From: Hymenobacter polaris
GTDB taxonomy: Bacteria > Bacteroidota > Bacteroidia > Cytophagales > Hymenobacteraceae
Assembly: GCF_012927305.1 (NCBI RefSeq)
Contig: NZ_JABBGH010000001.1
Span: forward strand, 2,170,001 to 2,234,000
Direction: 5' to 3'
DNA: 64,000 bases
In this document: positions 60,263 to 64,000 of the stretch, one piece after another
How positions within the stretch are numbered: the first letter of the stretch is position 1
Layout of the letters: every line of letters begins with the position of its first letter
Program-made: the position numbers and the translations under genes
The notes under the pieces: generated by a model
Seen by the model: the letters and a program-made list of their open reading frames with translations, nothing else
Database searches by the model: none
Told to the model about the DNA's origin: nothing

Positions 60263-60841
60263 CTAGGTGGGCGTAATGTTGGTGATGGGCACGGGCGCGG
60301 TGAGCAGCTCCACGTCGTGGTTGGCCGCCACCCGGATGCGGTATTGGGTGAGGCCCTGGGGCGGCGGGCCGGCCGCCACCGAGCCGTCTTTGTAGTAAAT
60401 GCCGCCGTGGCAGGGGCACATAAAGAGGCCCGCGTCCTGCTCCCAGCGCACGGGGCAGCCTAGGTGGGCGCAATTGACCGAAAAAGCCGTGAAGGCCGTG
60501 TCGGAGTCGCGCCGTAGCCACGCCGCCGACTCGCTCGACACGCCCGACCACGCTACCGGGTCGGCATTCTCAAACTTAACCAGGTGCGTGGAGCCGACCG
60601 CGAAATCGGTTAGCGTGCCCACCTTGCGCCAAGTCTGGGGGTCGGGCTGCAATAGCGGGGCCAGCACGGCGCTCGCCACCGGCACGCCCACGGCCAGCGC
60701 CGCCACCCCGCTCAGCCCCAGGCTTAGCTTGACGAGAAACTCGCGGCGCGGCGCGCTCAGCTCGTGGTCGGCGGCCTGCTGGTCGGCCGCGTCCACGGCC
60801 GGTTGGGGAGCTTTATCGGCGGGTAAATCAGGACTGTTCAT
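60263..60841 (-). CDS. Rieske iron-sulfur protein
   Basis: A 192-residue Rieske subunit. The N-terminus carries a membrane anchor (VKLSLGLSGVAALAVGVPVA, about residues 35-55) after an acidic, Ala-rich start. Both cluster motifs are present: NCAHLGCPVRW and MCPCHGGIYY, giving the two Cys and two His ligands of a [2Fe-2S] cluster. It overlaps the preceding small gene by 14 bases and is 9 bases upstream of the cytochrome b-c gene, which it serves. Confidence 0.95.
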   Translation of the reverse strand: MNSPDLPADKAPQPAVDAADQQAADHELSAPRREFLVKLSLGLSGVAALAVGVPVASAVLAPLLQPDPQTWRKVGTLTDFAVGSTHLVKFENADPVAWSGVSSESAAWLRRDSDTAFTAFSVNCAHLGCPVRWEQDAGLFMCPCHGGIYYKDGSVAAGPPPQGLTQYRIRVAANHDVELLTAPVPITNITPT

Positions 60842-61052
60842 GGCGTAGAATATTTATCCAGCCCCCTAGGGAGATGGCGAAAATGAGCAAGCCCGCCGCC
60901 AGGATGACCCAGGTCGTGAGCAGGCCCCAGAATATGAAGGCCAGCCCCACGGCCAGGAAAAACGGCCAATACGTGGGCTTGGGCAGGCGCTCGGGGCGGG
61001 CTTTGGGCCAGTCGGCGGGCTGGGGTTGGGGCAGGGGGCTAGGGGAAGGCAT
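60828..61052 (-). CDS. Small membrane protein, possible oxidase subunit IV-like
   Basis: A 74-residue protein with a Pro-rich N-terminus (MPSPSPLPQPQPADWPKARP) and two membrane helices (YWPFFLAVGLAFIFWGLLTT; WVILAAGLLIFAISLGGWI). The size and layout recall small subunit IV proteins of bacterial heme-copper oxidases. Identity is inferred from position between ctaG and the Rieske gene, with which it overlaps by 14 bases. Confidence 0.7.
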   Translation of the reverse strand: MPSPSPLPQPQPADWPKARPERLPKPTYWPFFLAVGLAFIFWGLLTTWVILAAGLLIFAISLGGWINILRHEQS

Positions 61053-61075
61053 AAGGTTTATGATTAGCTATTATT

Positions 61076-61996
61076 CTAGTGCAGCCCCACCCCCGGCCCC
61101 TCCCCTGCGGGGGAGGGGAGCCTGACGCTAGCTAACGTAAGTGGACGAATGGCTCCCCTCCCCCGCAGGGGAGGGGCCGGGGGTGGGGCTACCCCCTCAT
61201 CCGCCATAAAGTACTTCGCCACCAAGTACATACACCCGCCTAGGTAGATAAAGCAGCACGGCACCCACATAATAAGCCCGGCCGCCTGCTGGTCATCGGC
61301 CAGCGAGAGGCCCCAGGGGTTGCTGGCAAAGTCGGGGGCTAGGCTAGGCGTGCCGCACCACCCGGCGCGGGCGTAATGCTGGTAGGTATCGGCCGGGGCG
61401 AAGGTGATGAGCAAACCCAGCAGCGAGCACCCCACGCAGGCAGAAAATAGGTACACCACCCCCGCCAATGGGTGCAGGTGCGCTTCGGCCGTCGGCCCCA
61501 CCAGCGGCCAGCTAAACAGCGCCCCCGCCAGCAGCATCGCCACCACCGGCAGCAGCGCCGGCAGGCCGAAGGCCGCATCCAGGCCCCCAAACGAGGCATC
61601 GAACACGGCCGGCACGTGCAGCCCCCACATGATACCCACCCCCGCCAGCCAGGCCAGCCAGGTATGCCCGCGCAGCCAGCCCGAAAACCGGGCCAGTCGC
61701 CGAGCCACGGTGGACGGCAGCGCAGGCGGCAAGCCCAGCACCAGCAGCGGCCCGCACAGCAGCAGCACCACGATGTGCACCACCATGTGGGCGCTGAACA
61801 GCGCGTGCATTCCCAAGTAGTGCAGGGGCGACGCCTCGACCAGCGCCAGCAGCCCCAGGGCCGTAAAATACAGCCCGCCCCGCGCCTGCCAGCGCCCGCC
61901 GCTCAGCCCAAAGTAGGCAGCCGCCAGCCCGGCTACCAGCAGCAGCAAGGCCGGGCTGGCGTGCCACTGCGCCCAAATTGAAGGGGGAGAATGCAT
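61076..61996 (-). CDS. ctaG: Cytochrome c oxidase assembly protein of the CtaG (Caa3-type) family
   Basis: A 306-residue polytopic protein with about seven membrane helices and the family features MHALFSAHMVVHIVVLLLCG and GVGIMWGLHVPAVFDAS, needed for copper delivery to the oxidase. The membrane part ends near residue 268 (CMYLVAKYFMADEGV). The last about 35 residues are encoded by the inverted repeat at 61083-61190 (APPPAPPLRGRG ... LPSPAGEGPGVGLH) and are not part of the family. The original stop was probably displaced when the repeat arrived. Confidence 0.9.
   Translation of the reverse strand: MHSPPSIWAQWHASPALLLLVAGLAAAYFGLSGGRWQARGGLYFTALGLLALVEASPLHYLGMHALFSAHMVVHIVVLLLCGPLLVLGLPPALPSTVARRLARFSGWLRGHTWLAWLAGVGIMWGLHVPAVFDASFGGLDAAFGLPALLPVVAMLLAGALFSWPLVGPTAEAHLHPLAGVVYLFSACVGCSLLGLLITFAPADTYQHYARAGWCGTPSLAPDFASNPWGLSLADDQQAAGLIMWVPCCFIYLGGCMYLVAKYFMADEGVAPPPAPPLRGRGAIRPLTLASVRLPSPAGEGPGVGLH
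61083..61190. repeat. 40-base perfect inverted repeat inside the 3-prime end of ctaG
   Basis: Arms 61083-61122 and 61151-61190 are perfect reverse complements around a 28-base loop. Outer part AGCCCCACCCCCGGCCCC, inner part GGGGGAGGGGAGCC. It lies inside the reading frame of ctaG and gives that protein a Pro/Gly/Arg-rich tail. Confidence 0.95.
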
Positions 61997-62048
61997 AGTA
62001 GTATTTAGCTGTAAAATAGTTGTAGCTGGGTCGCCCTCCGCGGGGGAA

Positions 62049-62096
62049 CCTCACCCCCTAGCCCCCTTTTTTGGAGAGGGGGGCTAGGGGGTGAGG
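62049..62096. repeat. Hairpin CCTCACCCCCTAGCCCCC between cox3 and ctaG
   Basis: Arms 62049-62066 and 62079-62096 (18 base pairs) with a 12-base loop (TTTTTTGGAGAG-like). Similar in style to the C-rich elements at 7645 and 61083. It fills most of the 115-base gap between ctaG (start 61996) and the cox3 stop. Confidence 0.88.
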
Positions 62097-62111
62097 CGCA
62101 CGCCCGCACGG

Positions 62112-62669
62112 TCAAACTCGCATAAAATGCGGCAGCACGTACACCACCGTAAACACCACCGCCCACACGATATCCACGAAGTGCCAGTAGATGCCCACGG
62201 CGCTGAAAATGGACGACGTAGGCCGGTCGTAGTCGCCGGCGAAGGCCAGCCCGGTGAGGATGCTCAGGATGAGCAGCCCCGCCAGCACATGCAGGCCGTG
62301 GAAGCCGGTGAGCGTGAAAAAGCTGGTGCCGAATGTATTGGCGGCTAGGTCGATGTGCCGGGTAAACAAGCCGTGAAACTCCCGCGCCTGCCCCAGCAGA
62401 AAAACGGCCCCTAGGCCGATGGTAGCCAGCAGCCAGCCCTTGAGGCGCCCGGGCGCCCCCTGCCGATAGCTCGCCTCGGCCCGCCAGTAGGTAAAGCTGC
62501 TGGCAAACAGCAGCAGCGTAAACGCCCCGGTGGTGCGCCAGTCGAGGGCGGCCAGCTGCTGCTGCCGAAAGCCCGGCCCCAGCGAAAAATACACGAATAC
62601 CAGGAGCAGGGCCAAAAAAAACAGCGTTTCGGTGGCCACGACCAGCTTCATTAACAGTCTATTTTCCAT
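62112..62669 (-). CDS. Cytochrome c oxidase subunit III
   Basis: A 185-residue heme-copper oxidase subunit III with about five membrane helices and family features (LASSFTYWRAEASYRQ-like segment near residue 55; TFGTSFFTLTGFHGLHVLAG near 125; IYWHFVDIVWAVVFTVVYVL at the C-terminus). The start at 62669 overlaps the oxidase I stop by 11 bases, so translation is probably coupled; an ATG at 62651 is possible. Confidence 0.93.
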   Translation of the reverse strand: MENRLLMKLVVATETLFFLALLLVFVYFSLGPGFRQQQLAALDWRTTGAFTLLLFASSFTYWRAEASYRQGAPGRLKGWLLATIGLGAVFLLGQAREFHGLFTRHIDLAANTFGTSFFTLTGFHGLHVLAGLLILSILTGLAFAGDYDRPTSSIFSAVGIYWHFVDIVWAVVFTVVYVLPHFMRV

Positions 62670-64000
62670 GCACGCCTTTCTTTTTACCGGGTTTGAGATG
62701 GTCGGCATCATCGGGCCGCTTGTGGTCGCGCCAGGGGCGGGCGCTGCGCACGGGCGGCACCCGGTCGAAGTTTTGCAGGGTGGGCGGCGAGGTGGTGGCC
62801 CACTCCAGGGTATAGGCGTCCCAGGGGTCGGCCGGGGCCAGCGGGCCGCGCCGGATGGCGGTTACCAGCATGTACACCAGCAGCAGCGTGGCCGCGCCCA
62901 TCAGAAAGCCGCCGGCGGTCGAAATCATGTTCAGCAGGCCCCAGCCCGGCAGGTCGGGGTAGGTGTACACCCGGCGCGGCATCCCTAGGGTGCCCAGCAC
63001 GTGCTGCACCAGAAAGGTGCCGTTGAAGCCCACCACGAACAACCAGAAAAACCACTTGCTCAGCCGCTCGTCTAGCAGGCGCCCGCTCATCTTCGGAAAC
63101 CAGTAGAACAGCCCCGCAAATAGCCCAAAGAGCGTGCCCCCGATGAATACGTAGTGGATATGCGCCACCACGAAGTAGGTGTCAGTGAGCTGTAAGTCAA
63201 TAGGTACGATGGCGAAGGCGATGCCGCTCAGCCCCCCGATGGTGAACTCGACCAAAAAGGCAATGGCAAAGCGCATGGCCACCGTGAAGCGCAGCGAGCC
63301 GCCGTGCATGGTGGCCAGCCAGTTGAAAATCTTGATGCCCGTCGGGATGCCGATGAGCATGCTGCTGGCCGAGAAAAACCCGTTTACCGTGTTGCCTAGG
63401 CCCACGGCCAGCATGTGGTGCACCCACACCCCAAAAGCCAGCAGCGCAATGGCAATGCCCGAGCCCACGATAAAAGCGTAGCCAAACACCGGCTTGCGCG
63501 AAAACACGGCGAAAATCTCCGAAAAGATGCCGAAAGCCGGCAGAATGAGCACGTACACCTCGGGGTGCCCAAACAGCCAGAACAAGTGCTGCCAAAGCAC
63601 CGCCGAGCCCCCGCCCGTGACGTCGAAAAAGTGGGCGTGCAGCTGCCTATCGAGCAGCAGCATGGCTAGGGCCGCGTTCAGGGCCGGAAACGAGGCCAGC
63701 ACCAGGCAGGCCGTGAGCAGCATCATCCACACAAACACCGGCATATCCTTGAACCGCATGCCCGGAATGCGGTAGCGCAGGATAGTCACGACCAAGTTGA
63801 TAGAAGCCGTGATGGTGCCGATGCCCGCCAGCAGCAGCCCCGCGCAGTAGTAGTCCACGCCGGGACTGGAGGAGTAGTTGAACTGGTTGAGCGGCGCGTA
63901 GTTGAACCAGCCCGCATCGGGTGCGCCCCCGGCCAAAAAGCTGAAGTACATGAGCGAGCCGCCAAACAGCGTCAGCCACAAGCTCAGCGCATTGAGGCGC
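62659..64000 (-). CDS. ctaD: Cytochrome c oxidase subunit I, partial (5-prime end outside the window)
   Basis: Catalytic subunit of a type A heme-copper oxidase, cut by the right edge of the window. The visible 446 residues begin inside the protein (RLNALSLWLTLFGGSLMYFS) and contain the CuB histidine and cross-linked Tyr in FGHPEVYVLILPAFG, the HH pair in WVHHMLAVGLG and the heme-ligand region VVAHIHYVFIGGTLFG. About 110 N-terminal residues are missing. Four downstream genes (cox3, ctaG, small subunit, Rieske) follow on the same strand. Subunit II is not in the window and would be to the right. Confidence 0.95.
   Translation of the reverse strand, partial: RLNALSLWLTLFGGSLMYFSFLAGGAPDAGWFNYAPLNQFNYSSSPGVDYYCAGLLLAGIGTITASINLVVTILRYRIPGMRFKDMPVFVWMMLLTACLVLASFPALNAALAMLLLDRQLHAHFFDVTGGGSAVLWQHLFWLFGHPEVYVLILPAFGIFSEIFAVFSRKPVFGYAFIVGSGIAIALLAFGVWVHHMLAVGLGNTVNGFFSASSMLIGIPTGIKIFNWLATMHGGSLRFTVAMRFAIAFLVEFTIGGLSGIAFAIVPIDLQLTDTYFVVAHIHYVFIGGTLFGLFAGLFYWFPKMSGRLLDERLSKWFFWLFVVGFNGTFLVQHVLGTLGMPRRVYTYPDLPGWGLLNMISTAGGFLMGAATLLLVYMLVTAIRRGPLAPADPWDAYTLEWATTSPPTLQNFDRVPPVRSARPWRDHKRPDDADHLKPGKKKGVHGK

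Noticed and set aside
1..64000. CRISPR arrays, tRNA, rRNA, transposases and prophage genes
   Set aside because: No direct-repeat/spacer pattern, cloverleaf, ribosomal or transposase-like sequence was seen on either strand.

Overview
The window is chromosomal DNA from a GC-rich member of the Bacteroidota, most likely Hymenobacter or a close relative in the Cytophagales. The evidence is a SusC/SusD pair, type IX secretion (T9SS) sorting domains, an exosortase of the XrtX type with a PID-CTERM substrate, few Shine-Dalgarno sequences, a TAnnTTTG-like promoter element, and a striking abundance of CCTAGG. No tRNA, rRNA, CRISPR array, phage or insertion-sequence transposase was found.

Layout. 0.06-1.45 kb: the paaA and paaB genes of phenylacetyl-CoA epoxidase, with a perfect operator-like palindrome before paaA. 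1.6-3.8 kb: two tandem AI-2E family membrane proteins. 4.0-16.0 kb: a sulfate assimilation cluster that opens with a SAM-I riboswitch and runs cysH, cysD, cysN, cysJ, a TonB-dependent receptor, cysI, and a fusion of a siroheme-synthase-like NAD domain to a TauE/SafE exporter. Every gap between the genes of this cluster contains an inverted repeat. 16.1-23.9 kb: small unknown proteins, a secreted YVTN/phosphoesterase protein, a BLUF photoreceptor, and a histidine kinase next to a response regulator fused to a thioredoxin-reductase-like enzyme. 24.3-31.4 kb (minus strand): two DUF4331 proteins, one with a T9SS domain, then a PID-CTERM protein, exosortase X and its partner membrane protein. 31.8-34.4 kb: cytochrome b, molybdopterin oxidoreductase and DUF1223 genes. 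34.5-55.7 kb: an arabinan or arabinoxylan utilisation locus with SusC, SusD, five GH43 proteins, a sialidase-fold (GH93-like) enzyme, a DUF4965 protein, a GH127-type enzyme, a GH5-like enzyme and a LacI regulator. 56.0-58.7 kb: a small membrane protein, a DUF389 protein and a decayed cation/proton antiporter. 58.9-64 kb (minus strand): a respiratory operon of cytochrome oxidase I (cut by the window end), oxidase III, CtaG, a small membrane protein, Rieske protein and a cytochrome b-c fusion.

How the parts work together. CysD/CysN activate sulfate, CysH reduces it to sulfite and CysJ/CysI reduce sulfite to sulfide; the exporter fusion could vent excess sulfite, and the riboswitch ties the pathway to S-adenosylmethionine. 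In the sugar locus, a LacI regulator and three near-identical GTGCAAACGTTTGCAC-type palindromes (before the first GH43 gene, susC and the GH127 gene) suggest one regulon. The most unusual features are the dense and varied inverted repeats (some with paired changes in both arms, one encoding the C-terminus of CtaG), the excess of CCTAGG, and the DUF4331/PID-CTERM/exosortase block.
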